A stretch of 64,000 bases of DNA from a virus, in IMG/VR virus record IMGVR_UViG_3300035704_000387, positions 1-64,000 of that record; one strand, given 5' to 3'. Shown here one piece after another: positions 16,176 through 23,837 of this stretch. Under the pieces are notes generated by a model. It worked only from the letters and a program-made list of their open reading frames with translations. It did no database searches and had not been told where the DNA came from. A program made the position numbers and the translations under genes. Position 1 is the stretch's first letter; the number at the start of each line of letters is the position of its first letter.

Positions 16176-16714
16176 CTGACGCTCACCGCCTCCCCGCACT
16201 CCAGCCTCAGCCGCTCATACATCGACGGGTGGTTGGACCCGTAGCGCTCGTCGATCTCCCGGCAGAACAGCTTGCACTCGTCGCTCAACTCGTGCCAGTG
16301 GATGCGGAGTCGCTTGACCCCATCGTGGCCTGCTCGGCAGAGCGGGGCGCCGATCTGAGGCGCGTAGAGGATCGCCAGCAGCTCGTCTTCTGGGAGGTCG
16401 CCGAATTCACGGCGGATCCACTGCTTCTCGACGAGATGGTGGGCGTCTAGCGGGTAGGTGCAGACGTGTCCTGGGCGTCGGGTCTCCCCGGCGATGACCT
16501 CGCTGTAGAAGCACGGGTGGTCTCGGACCTCGGCGTTGAAGCGGTGGCGGGCCCGGGTCTCGGCGGCGGAGCGATCGGCGCCGAGTTGGCGGCCAGCCGG
16601 CTTCGGCATCGGCTTCAGGTCGCACCGGTGCTCGGGGCAGCGACGTTCGCCTGCCCGCGGCTGCATAGCCACCTTGACCTTGTGCTCGCCCTCGGGGCAC
16701 CACTTCCAGGCCAT
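16172..16714 (-). CDS. HNH endonuclease-like protein
   Basis: 180 aa. The centre DAHHLVEKQWIRREFG followed by LCRAGHDGVKR is an HNH ββα-metal layout (HH, then the second half H-x-x-V). Two CxxH/CPEH pairs near the N-terminus suggest structural zinc. Probably a nicking or homing-type nuclease; the family is common in early operons of actinophages. Coupled by 4 bases to the Dam gene. Confidence 0.75.
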   Translation of the reverse strand: MAWKWCPEGEHKVKVAMQPRAGERRCPEHRCDLKPMPKPAGRQLGADRSAAETRARHRFNAEVRDHPCFYSEVIAGETRRPGHVCTYPLDAHHLVEKQWIRREFGDLPEDELLAILYAPQIGAPLCRAGHDGVKRLRIHWHELSDECKLFCREIDERYGSNHPSMYERLRLECGEAVSVR

Positions 16715-16917
16715 CAGCCCATCCGCCCCAAGGTCGGTTGGCGAGCAACTGTGTCCATGCGGTCGATCGCGTCGCTTGCCTGGTCCCAGGTACGGCAGAC
16801 CGGCATCTCAACGTCGGCGATGCGGGCGAGGCGGCCCAGCTTCCTTGTCTGGGCCGCGTTCACCGGCTTGTTGCGGCGGCGTATTGCCTCCGCCCTCTGG
16901 AAAGCCCTTCGGTTCAC
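16714..16917 (-). CDS. Small basic hypothetical protein
   Basis: 67 aa, strongly basic N-terminus (MNRRAFQRAEAIRRRNKPVN) that may bind nucleic acid. Start and stop both overlap neighbours. No family recognised. Confidence 0.55.
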   Translation of the reverse strand: MNRRAFQRAEAIRRRNKPVNAAQTRKLGRLARIADVEMPVCRTWDQASDAIDRMDTVARQPTLGRMG

Positions 16918-17699
16918 GCGGTGACCGCCGGAGCCGGGAGGGCTTCCAACTCAGCAATGAGGCGGTCAGCTTCACGTTCGTACGCCGCCGACTCCGCCGA
17001 CCACGCCGACCGCGCCGACCGCGCCGACCACGCCGACCGCGCCGCCGACCACGCCGACTCCGCCGACCACGCCGACTCCGCCGACCACGCCGCCGACCAC
17101 GCCGACCGCGCCGACCACGCCGACCGCGCCGCCGACTCCGCCGACCGCGCCGCCGACTCCGCCGACCGCGCCGCCGACCACGCCGACCACGCCGACCCCG
17201 CCGCCGACCGCGCCGACCGCGCCGCCGCTTCGCGGTCGCCCTTACCTTCAAGAGCCGCGATGGTCTGCTCGATGGAGGTGACCACCTGCGCTTTGACTGA
17301 CTCGGGCCAGCTCCCGCTCAGCGGCAGGCACTCTTCCTTCAGGCGGCGGATCGCCAGACGGTCGGCCAGACCATCGAAGTCAGCGCCGACCGGGATCGCG
17401 CTAAGAAAGCGCTCCGGCCAGAAGGCCATCTTCTCGTCGGGGAGGCCCTTGAAGATCTTCTCCTCCAGATACGCGAGCCACTCTGGGATGCCCCAGCGAG
17501 ACGGATACTGTTCGTGGCCGCCGCTCGGATCTTCGGTCAGGCAGCCGACGGCGCATACCCTCGTCTTACCGTTCTTGGAGAAGTAGGCGTCCTTGACGAA
17601 CTCGCCGCCCTCTCGGTGCAAGCGGGCCTTTGCGACGGTCTCCTCCTTTAACTGCTCCTGGCCGTGGTAGGCGCGCAGGGACTCAGTGGCGTTGGTCAT
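16914..17699 (-). CDS. Hypothetical protein with long SAxSA tandem repeat
   Basis: 261 aa. Residues 1-150 form a globular domain (RVCAVGCLTEDPSG, IPEWLAYLEEKIFKGLPDEK, AIPVGADFDGL) found in several actinophage proteins. From about 158 to 238 the chain is nearly all Ser-Ala-Trp/Arg/Glu triplets (SAWSAARSAES), then returns to a normal helix at the end. The family I recall often carries similar Ala/Trp/Arg repeats after the same domain. The repeat probably forms a single long helix; length may vary by slippage. Function unknown. Confidence 0.7.
   Translation of the reverse strand: MTNATESLRAYHGQEQLKEETVAKARLHREGGEFVKDAYFSKNGKTRVCAVGCLTEDPSGGHEQYPSRWGIPEWLAYLEEKIFKGLPDEKMAFWPERFLSAIPVGADFDGLADRLAIRRLKEECLPLSGSWPESVKAQVVTSIEQTIAALEGKGDREAAARSARSAAGSAWSAWSAARSAESAARSAESAARSAWSARSAWSAAWSAESAWSAESAWSAARSAWSARSARSAWSAESAAYEREADRLIAELEALPAPAVTA
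16980..17226. repeat. Tandem short repeats encoding SAxSA
   Basis: About 245 bases built from near-identical 9-base units such as GCCGACCAC and GCCGACTCC. All three frames on both strands stay open, which creates long spurious frames (Arg/Pro-rich and Ala/Asp-rich). This is protein-coding on the minus strand only. Confidence 0.8.
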
Positions 17700-18103
17700 G
17701 CGGTGGTGCTCCTTTCAGTCGGGACGGTGTGAGCCGCCGCGCCCCTGACGCATCGGGCGACGGTCTTCTCACCGCGGCCGACGATTCGGGCCACGGCTCG
17801 GAAGCTCTGGTGCTCGCGGTAAAGGCGGACGATGCGGCGCTCGGTCGCGGTGTCTACCCGCCCGTGGATGGTGCGATCCGGTGCCGAGCGAAAGAAGCTC
17901 TCCGGGAGCTCGCCGATGCAAACGCCGAGCTTGCACAGGATCCGATCGGCGACGTAGTAGTCGGCGGCACCTCCCCCTCGCCAGGCTCGGATCCGGCACT
18001 CGTCATCGCGGCCGACCTGGATCGATACTGCGGTGAGGATGTCGCTCTCTTCCAGCCAGGCCACGAGCTTGGGCCCGTCGATCCAGTCGGTCTGCGGGGG
18101 CAT
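17696..18103 (-). CDS. Hypothetical HTH protein
   Basis: 135 aa. The C-terminal part (TERRIVRLYREHQSFRAVAR, then GRGEKTVARCVRG) is a homeodomain-like/HTH_23-type segment; the N-terminal half is an alpha/beta region with two Cys. Probably a DNA-binding accessory in the replication module. Confidence 0.6.
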   Translation of the reverse strand: MPPQTDWIDGPKLVAWLEESDILTAVSIQVGRDDECRIRAWRGGGAADYYVADRILCKLGVCIGELPESFFRSAPDRTIHGRVDTATERRIVRLYREHQSFRAVARIVGRGEKTVARCVRGAAAHTVPTERSTTA

Positions 18104-18573
18104 CAGCCAGCGCTCCCGATGAACTCGACTCGGTCGAAGCGGGTTCCCTCAAGACACTCGGCGATCAGGGTGAAATAGCGGCGTTCAATCCAGGCACAGA
18201 CGCCTACCGGGGCAATGAGGAAAAGGGTCGATCCCTCGGCGGCGGTCGGGCGCAGTGGGCGCAGCCAGAGGCGATAGGTCGACGGAGGGACTGCGCGGCG
18301 GAGTCGGCGGCGGGCTGCGATCCACGAGCGGAGAAGTTCGCGGCAGTCGACAGCCTGAGCCGATGCGAGCCGTTCGAGTTGCGCCAACTCCTCGGCCATC
18401 GCGACAGCGGCGAGGTCGCGCTTGCGGCGGGAGCCGTGGGCGACTCGGAAGCGACGGACCTCCAGGGGAACCGGATCGCAATCGAGAGCCACCCGCTGCG
18501 GGGGGACCTCAGGGGGGTCCGTAAAGGGACGGGACGGGACGGGGTTCGATTTCGCGCGAAGCAAATGGTTCAC
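18103..18573 (-). CDS. DnaA N-terminal-domain protein (no AAA+ domain)
   Basis: 156 aa from GTG 18573, which overlaps the previous stop (GTGA). The last 75 residues (STYRLWLRPLRPTAAEGSTL, then WIERRYFTLIAECLEG) match DnaA domain I/N, the part of the initiator that binds DnaB helicase and regulators. There is no AAA+ ATPase or DNA-binding domain IV, and a basic N-terminal segment replaces them. Placed after a replisome-organiser-like gene, it may recruit host helicase to the phage origin (inference). Confidence 0.75.
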   Translation of the reverse strand: MNHLLRAKSNPVPSRPFTDPPEVPPQRVALDCDPVPLEVRRFRVAHGSRRKRDLAAVAMAEELAQLERLASAQAVDCRELLRSWIAARRRLRRAVPPSTYRLWLRPLRPTAAEGSTLFLIAPVGVCAWIERRYFTLIAECLEGTRFDRVEFIGSAG

Positions 18574-18911
18574 TTTTTGCCTCGCGCTATGCCGGAAGCA
18601 ACGCCACCGCGTTTGCCAGCCTCGGCGCGAACCTTTCGCTTCGACTCGACTTCCTCGCGGCTCGGGTTGAACTCCAGGTAGTCGGGGATCAGCAAGTCCG
18701 ATCCGTCCCGCTCGACGAAGTTGTGCTGCTCCAGGAGCTTCTGCACTCGGGCGGGCGCGATGAACTTCGCCGTCTCCGAATTCACCACCCCGTCGGTCAG
18801 CTGGTTGCCGCAGAAGCTGAGCATCCGGCAGTACGCACCGGTCGCCTCGTTGCCTGCCGCGACCACCTTCGGTTTCGACCAGAGAAGGTCGTCGAGCTTG
18901 ATCCAGGGCAT
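18570..18911 (-). CDS. Replication-initiation winged-helix protein (organiser-like)
   Basis: 113 aa. WIKLDDLLWSKPKVVAAGNE, AYCRMLSFCGNQLTDGVV and LIPDYLEFNPSREEVE match the N-terminal winged helix of phage replisome organisers and Gram-positive replication proteins. The usual C-terminal DnaA-like or helicase-loader part is missing here, but a DnaA-N protein follows immediately, so the function may be split over two genes. Ends with a basic KKRKV-type tail. Confidence 0.75.
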   Translation of the reverse strand: MPWIKLDDLLWSKPKVVAAGNEATGAYCRMLSFCGNQLTDGVVNSETAKFIAPARVQKLLEQHNFVERDGSDLLIPDYLEFNPSREEVESKRKVRAEAGKRGGVASGIARGKK

Positions 18912-18914
18912 CGC

Positions 18915-19841
18915 TCAACCCCGTCCCACCGAGGAGCAGATGTCTACGCGGGGCCACGGCACCTGCGCCGCCTCTCCCCAATCGGCATCCTTGAAAGCAG
19001 ACCGTGGCCGCTCTCGTCCGACCTCGTCCCCTAAAAAGGTCAAGGGCTCAGAGGAGGCCACGCCGGAGGTCGCATCGGCTGGGTGCGGCTTGAGGGTCGC
19101 ACCCTGGCCCCGGCCTCCGGCGCCGCCCTCGTCCTCAGCACTGATCGGTTGATCCCCGGCACCGTGTTTCGTGGCGGTCGCAATCTCGTTCCCGCCCGGC
19201 CTGTCGAGGGTGCCGGTGACGCTATGTGGACCGGCGGTCCCTTCCGGGTTGATCGTGCCGTTGTTGGGCTTCTCACCCGAGTGGGTGCTGGCGGCTCCTA
19301 CGCCATACGAACGCGGAGGTGAATCCGAGCCGTTGCCAACACCCACTCCGACGAGCTTCGCCCGTCCCTTCGCGGTGATCCGATACGTCGGCGCTTTCCT
19401 TCCGTTCGCCGCAGGGTGAGAGACCTTGCGATAGACGCCGGTGGACTCCATGAAGCCTTTGTTTCGGAACCAGGCGGAGCGGGAGCCTTTGAGGTTGCAG
19501 TGCTCCGGTGGGACCCCGAGTGGATCGAGATCGTCGGCGTGGAAGTAGCCGGTCTCTATAAGGGTGCGGCGGATCTGCTCGTCGATCGCCCCGGCCCAGT
19601 CTCGCTTGTCCCGCTGTTCGGACTGGAGGTCGCGTGCCTCTTGAACCGATCTGACGTTGCCGCCTCGGCTACCTGCTCCAGCGCCCTGAGCGCTTCTGAG
19701 CGCTTTGTCGCCATCGCTCGACCTACCGAGCAGTTCCTGACGTAGACGGGTCGCGTCGGCCCGACAGGATGAGTCGCAGTAGCGGGCGTGGGCACGCTTG
19801 CCGCCAAGGGGGTTGCCGCAGTACTCGCAGACGCGAATCAC
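18915..19841 (-). CDS. Zinc-finger hypothetical protein of the replication module
   Basis: 308 aa. N-terminal CEYCGNPLG...YCDSSCRADA is an FPG/IleRS-like or MYND-like zinc finger common in phage DNA-metabolism proteins. A winged-helix-like middle follows (RRTLIETGYFHADDLDPLGV, then APTYRITAKGRAKLVG), then a long Gly/Ser-rich disordered tail. Ends 3 bp before the organiser-like gene, so a shared role in replication is plausible. Confidence 0.65.
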   Translation of the reverse strand: MIRVCEYCGNPLGGKRAHARYCDSSCRADATRLRQELLGRSSDGDKALRSAQGAGAGSRGGNVRSVQEARDLQSEQRDKRDWAGAIDEQIRRTLIETGYFHADDLDPLGVPPEHCNLKGSRSAWFRNKGFMESTGVYRKVSHPAANGRKAPTYRITAKGRAKLVGVGVGNGSDSPPRSYGVGAASTHSGEKPNNGTINPEGTAGPHSVTGTLDRPGGNEIATATKHGAGDQPISAEDEGGAGGRGQGATLKPHPADATSGVASSEPLTFLGDEVGRERPRSAFKDADWGEAAQVPWPRVDICSSVGRG

Positions 19842-20050
19842 GCCCGCACCTCCAGCCGCTCTTGCCCCTCGACCTTCCCGACGATCTGCCGAGCAGTGAC
19901 CTCGCGGTAGGTGACGGACTTCGGGTCGGGGTCATCGATCCTGTGGCCTCCCAACCGCGTGAGCGAGTAGCCGAGGTATCGCGCCGTGAAGATTTGCCCC
20001 CGCACGTTGCAGCGGATGCGGTCGCCGACCTTGAGGGAGCGGGTGTCCAT
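19838..20050 (-). CDS. Small SH3-like hypothetical protein
   Basis: 70 aa from ATG 20050, overlapping the preceding TGA. LKVGDRIRCNVRGQIFTARYLG is a beta-barrel pattern seen in many tiny DNA- or ligand-binding proteins. No family name can be given. Confidence 0.6.
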   Translation of the reverse strand: MDTRSLKVGDRIRCNVRGQIFTARYLGYSLTRLGGHRIDDPDPKSVTYREVTARQIVGKVEGQERLEVRA

Positions 20051-20490
20051 CAGGCCGCCACGCTCCACGTCTGGTTACGACCCTCGCGGCCAGCTGACCA
20101 TGCTTTGCGGGTCTGCTTCGCGGCGATGAATGCCGATCGGGTCGCTTCCTCGGAAACCGTCGCGATCTGAACCTTGCCCTTGGCCCGGGTGATGTGGCAG
20201 GCAAGGACTTCGAGAAGCTCGTCGGCTTGGCCCGTCGCTGGCTCGACCTCTCCGCGTAAGCAGTGCGAGATGGCTGCCGCGTCCGTGCAGATCAGGGCCG
20301 GTAGGGCGCCGGGCTTCACGGTGATCGCGACTTGGCGCAGGACCGCAAGCAAGTCGGCAGAGAGAGGGTCACCAGCGGCGACGACATCGCAGGCGATGAC
20401 CCTGCCTCCCCGGAACGTCGCCGCGATCCCTGCCACTCCGCGAGAGGCATCGAAATCGGCGGCCACATAGATGTCCTTGCGGGGCCTCAC
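20050..20490 (-). CDS. Possible RNase H-fold protein
   Basis: 146 aa from GTG 20490. Begins with IYVAADFDASRGVAGIAATF, then a second strand ending in an Asp (ALICTDAAAISHCL) and a helix, a layout like RuvC/RNase H folds with acidic residues on strands 1 and 4. The full catalytic set is not evident. A Holliday-junction or similar nuclease is possible; a RusA-type gene is already present at 31.6 kb. Confidence 0.5.
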   Translation of the reverse strand: MRPRKDIYVAADFDASRGVAGIAATFRGGRVIACDVVAAGDPLSADLLAVLRQVAITVKPGALPALICTDAAAISHCLRGEVEPATGQADELLEVLACHITRAKGKVQIATVSEEATRSAFIAAKQTRKAWSAGREGRNQTWSVAA

Positions 20491-20711
20491 GCCGCGACCG
20501 CCCCAACCTCGACACGCCCCTGCAGCACCGCCGCGACCTCGTCGGCCGGCACGCCGACGCCGTCGGGAAGTTCCATGACCTGTTCGGTCGTACGCATGGC
20601 CCCATAGCCGTCGTCCCATCCCCGTCGCCGGCCAAGGGAGAAAGAGCCGACGATGAGGACGGAGACGATCGCGGCGATAACCGCAAGTTCGACGGGGAGA
20701 GCGCGGAGCAT
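20487..20711 (-). CDS. Small single-span membrane protein
   Basis: 74 aa. One N-terminal transmembrane helix (LAVIAAIVSVLIVGSFSLG) followed by an RRR stop-transfer and a soluble acidic domain, so type III (N-out) or signal-anchor topology. Coupled to neighbours; role unknown. Confidence 0.6.
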   Translation of the reverse strand: MLRALPVELAVIAAIVSVLIVGSFSLGRRRGWDDGYGAMRTTEQVMELPDGVGVPADEVAAVLQGRVEVGAVAA

Positions 20712-21553
20712 CAGGCAGGCGTGCCCCTGTAGACGCGGGTGAACTTGTCGCTAACCCGGTCGGCGACACGCTGCAGCGCTTCTTCGACAGCACGTTCGGG
20801 CCGTTCGAGCTTGTAGCCGATTTCGAGCCGACCGCTGCGCGTGCTGTGGCGCAGGTTGGCGGCAATCGCTACCGGTTCCTCGCCCATGAAGGGAGCCAAA
20901 TGGAGGATGAACTGACGCGGAACCTCGATCTCACCGTCGGCGGCCGTGGTCGCCGTCGCCTTGCTTTCCTCGTCGTACTTGAACTTCTTGGCCCCTGAGT
21001 TGAAGTCCACCTTAGAGCGGAAGTGGACGTCGGTGGTCGCCTCGAAGTTCTCGGCGATTTCGATCAGAGTGGCGGCGTCCGGGGTTTTGATGTCAGGCAT
21101 CCCTTCCCGCAGGTGCTCAGCGAACGCCTCCTGGGACATGAGCGAGCCGTCCCGCGCGCCGGCCCACAGTTCCCACTCGGGGGAGTGCAGAAGGCTGAGC
21201 ACGGCGCGGTGGTCGCCCCAGGCGCTGTCATCGGCTGAGTTGTCGTTGATGACAGCGACGACCTCGCCTTTGGTCGGGTGGACCCAAACAGTCGTCATCG
21301 CCTCGACCTTGTGGTTGTCGACGTAGTCGATGAAGCTGGCGACGTCGGAGGGGCGGTAGGTGCCGCGGGCGCGAGTCGGCGCGTCCAAGTACTTCTCCAG
21401 GTCGACGATCTGATGCGAGGCACCGCCGAAGGGCGTGGTGACGCTGTAGAGGCCACCGGGCTCCACGGCTGACGGCTCGGCTGATGCGATTGCGGTCTCG
21501 ACGACCACGGCGGCGTCTCCGCGCTCGATGAGGTTCGGGTCGGATTCGGGCAT
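20711..21553 (-). CDS. DUF2303 (YfdQ-like) phage protein
   Basis: 280 aa from ATG 21553 with AAAGGAA upstream; 16 extra codons further up lack a ribosome site. Matches DUF2303 across its length: DLEKYLDAPTRARGTYRPSD, SFIDYVDNHK, VVAVINDNSADDSAWGDHRA, EWELWAGARDGSLMSQEAFA, and the IEVPRQFILHLAPF end. The family is widespread in phages beside recombination genes; its biochemical role is not known to me. Confidence 0.8.
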   Translation of the reverse strand: MPESDPNLIERGDAAVVVETAIASAEPSAVEPGGLYSVTTPFGGASHQIVDLEKYLDAPTRARGTYRPSDVASFIDYVDNHKVEAMTTVWVHPTKGEVVAVINDNSADDSAWGDHRAVLSLLHSPEWELWAGARDGSLMSQEAFAEHLREGMPDIKTPDAATLIEIAENFEATTDVHFRSKVDFNSGAKKFKYDEESKATATTAADGEIEVPRQFILHLAPFMGEEPVAIAANLRHSTRSGRLEIGYKLERPERAVEEALQRVADRVSDKFTRVYRGTPA

Positions 21554-21590
21554 AGGTGTGATTCCTTTCGTTCGGCTGGTCGGGTCGGTG

Positions 21591-21956
21591 CTAGCTCGCA
21601 CTCGCGTCGCGCAAGCCGGAAAACTGGGTTTGCTTCGGATCCGTCCGCGAGACGTTTCCGTGGTCGTCGGTGAACCAGCGTGAGGGCTTCGTGGTGGGGC
21701 GCGGGATGCCCGGCTTCAGCGTGTCGCTGAGGACGACCGAGTTCTCGTCGTCCTTGGCTGGCTCGACCGTGATCTGGATCGTCAGCGAGCCCTTCTTTTG
21801 GGTCTCCTTCACGGCCTTGACGACGGACTGGAGTTCCTCGCTGGCTTCGTTGTGAAGTCCGCCACCCCGGTGCTCCATCAGGATCGATGAGACGGTCTTG
21901 ACGGGCGGCGGGGCTTTGTCGTCGCCTGCGGCCACCGTTTTCGCTGGCTCAGCCAT
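21591..21956 (-). CDS. Hypothetical protein paired with DUF2303
   Basis: 121 aa with an excellent AAGGAGG site 8 bases before ATG 21956. Helical N-half then strands (GSLTIQITVEPAKDDENSVV) and a proline-rich basic end. In phages a gene of this type commonly precedes DUF2303. Function unknown. Confidence 0.65.
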   Translation of the reverse strand: MAEPAKTVAAGDDKAPPPVKTVSSILMEHRGGGLHNEASEELQSVVKAVKETQKKGSLTIQITVEPAKDDENSVVLSDTLKPGIPRPTTKPSRWFTDDHGNVSRTDPKQTQFSGLRDASAS

Positions 21957-22053
21957 ATAGGTCCTCCTTGGGTTGGAGGGCTCAAGAAGGCGCTCCTTTC
22001 AGAGTGCTTCCCCCCACCACCGGCGACCTCGCTGAGCATCGGAACCGTGCCCT

Positions 22054-22890
22054 TCACGCCCGCACCGCCAACCGACTCGTCTTCTTGAACTCGACGCCGG
22101 GCATCTCCGGCGGCTTCCCGGTCGCCTTGATCGTGTCGTGCATGTACTGGCGCAGAGCGGCGGTGAGGACTGCCTTGAGCGGCGTGCCGTCGGGGAGGTG
22201 ATCTGGGAGCAAGCCGATATCGGTGACCTCGAACTCCCAGTGCTCGGAGGTGCCGGCGCCCTCGGGCTTCACGGGCGCGGCGACCTCGGCTCGAGGGAGG
22301 GTCGGATCGGGCAGCGAGGAAATCGCCTCAGCGGCAGTCGTGGCTTCCGCGGCTTCTGCCGCGGTCTCCTCGGCCAGCAGGGCGAGCTCGGGATCCTCGG
22401 CCGCGAGCTCGCGAGCTTCCTGGGCTTCGCGCTCCTTGTCGGCCTGGGCTTTGCGCGCCGCAGCTTCCTCGGCCTCTCGCTTCTCGCGCTCCAGCCGCTC
22501 CCGCTCTTCGCGCTCGCGATCGAGACGCGCCTGCTCCTCCTGGCGCTTGCGCTCTACGTCGTCCAGATAGGTCTTGACGGTCCCGCGCAGAACATCCTCG
22601 ACCTCCTTGAAGGGCGCGATGACCTCGTCGAATCGGCCTTTGATCAGTTCCGCCGCGTCCTTGCGGGGTTTGGTCAACGAGACCCGCTTCTTCTCGATCG
22701 CTTTACGTTCGGCGATGACGGTGCGAAGGAGCGCGGTCGCCGCCTCCGCTGATTCCTCGTCGTCAACCTGGATCGACTCGGCGAGTGCTCGGGCGCGGGC
22801 GACTGCCTCCTCCCCGCCCCCGACCAGCTGGTCGAGATCGGTGGGCAGGAACTCTTGGACCTCGGCTGGAGCCACCTCGGTGCCCGTCAT
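22054..22890 (-). CDS. Coiled-coil recombination-module protein
   Basis: 278 aa. Residues about 90-190 are a continuous charged coiled coil (KRQEEQARLDREREERERLE). Flanking parts are helical; the C-terminal 80 residues (HWEFEVTDIGLLPDHLPDGT) look globular. Such proteins often lie between exonuclease and recombinase genes in phages and may be structural or ssDNA-associated. Overlaps the exonuclease gene by 4 bases. Confidence 0.65.
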   Translation of the reverse strand: MTGTEVAPAEVQEFLPTDLDQLVGGGEEAVARARALAESIQVDDEESAEAATALLRTVIAERKAIEKKRVSLTKPRKDAAELIKGRFDEVIAPFKEVEDVLRGTVKTYLDDVERKRQEEQARLDREREERERLEREKREAEEAAARKAQADKEREAQEARELAAEDPELALLAEETAAEAAEATTAAEAISSLPDPTLPRAEVAAPVKPEGAGTSEHWEFEVTDIGLLPDHLPDGTPLKAVLTAALRQYMHDTIKATGKPPEMPGVEFKKTSRLAVRA

Positions 22891-23837
22891 GCCGGCACCG
22901 CCTCTCGGGCCTTATTGGCCTCTCGCTCAGCCGCACGCATGCGCTGATCGAGTTGCTTCCCCGACTGCGAGGCGAGCAGGGCCGAGTTGAAATCAGCGTC
23001 GGTCGCGCAGCTCCAGAACTCCTGGTAGGTCCCGTCTGGGAGAAGGACGACGACCAGCTCTAGGTCCGACTCGCCGATCCCGCACTCGCGGTTGGACATC
23101 TTGTAGCCACGAAGCTGGACGTGGTCGGATTTGTAGGTGCGGGGCTTCTCGCGGGTCTTGTCGTCGATCAGGACGATCGCCGAGCCGTGACCGGGGTGCT
23201 CGCAGTCCTTCGGGAGCGGCGGCAGGCCCGGGGAGTCGAGATCCAGCAGGGCCAGCAGGTCGAAGGTGCCGGCGAACTTTCGCGTGTGGTGGACGGTCGC
23301 GCACTCGGCCGCGAAGGGCTCGGGCTGGCGGTCGCGCCACCACTTCAGTTTCGCCTGCCCGTAGCCTCGGGCCTCGTCGCTTAGACCGGCGAGACTCGGG
23401 GCCGAGCGACCCATGGCCAGCTCGAAGGTGATCTCTTTGTGGACCTCCTTGCCCTCGTCGGCTCGCTGGTTGCGACGGTCAGACCAGCGGAGCTTTCCCG
23501 CCTCCAGTGCTTCCGCGATCGCCTTCGGATCGGCGAGCCAGGTCAGGTCCCCCTCGGCGGCAAGCGCTGCGTCCGCGAGGGCGGCGATCCCTTCCCGCTC
23601 CAACCTCGCCGCCCAATACATGAGCGGGTCGGCGTCTGGATCGAGGTACTTGGAGATCCCCGAGGCGCCGGGAAGGCCAGAGCCCTGGATGTAGGAGAAT
23701 CCGCCGGACGCCGCCGGGTTGGCTTTGATCTCCGCCCAGTAATAGTGGTTCTCGCCCCGGACTTCCTTGTAGATCGGGTCGCCCTTGGGGAACGAGAATT
23801 TCTCGAAGCGGCCGACCTGCTCGCTAGGCGGAAGCAT
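22887..23837 (-). CDS. PD-(D/E)XK exonuclease of the recombination module
   Basis: 316 aa. GKEVHKEITFELAM supplies the GxxH motif, AGTFDLLALLDL the G-x-x-D, and VLIDDKTREK the D-x-K of the RecB/Cas4-like PD-(D/E)XK fold. It should resect dsDNA 5' ends to give substrate to the RecT protein encoded directly upstream (23824). Coupled by a 14-base overlap. Confidence 0.82.
   Translation of the reverse strand: MLPPSEQVGRFEKFSFPKGDPIYKEVRGENHYYWAEIKANPAASGGFSYIQGSGLPGASGISKYLDPDADPLMYWAARLEREGIAALADAALAAEGDLTWLADPKAIAEALEAGKLRWSDRRNQRADEGKEVHKEITFELAMGRSAPSLAGLSDEARGYGQAKLKWWRDRQPEPFAAECATVHHTRKFAGTFDLLALLDLDSPGLPPLPKDCEHPGHGSAIVLIDDKTREKPRTYKSDHVQLRGYKMSNRECGIGESDLELVVVLLPDGTYQEFWSCATDADFNSALLASQSGKQLDQRMRAAEREANKAREAVPA

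Noticed and set aside
16980-17226. CRISPR array or Arg/Pro-rich or Ala/Asp-rich proteins on the plus strand
   Set aside because: Units are 9 bases with no unique spacers, and the alternative frames are by-products of the coding repeat on the minus strand.
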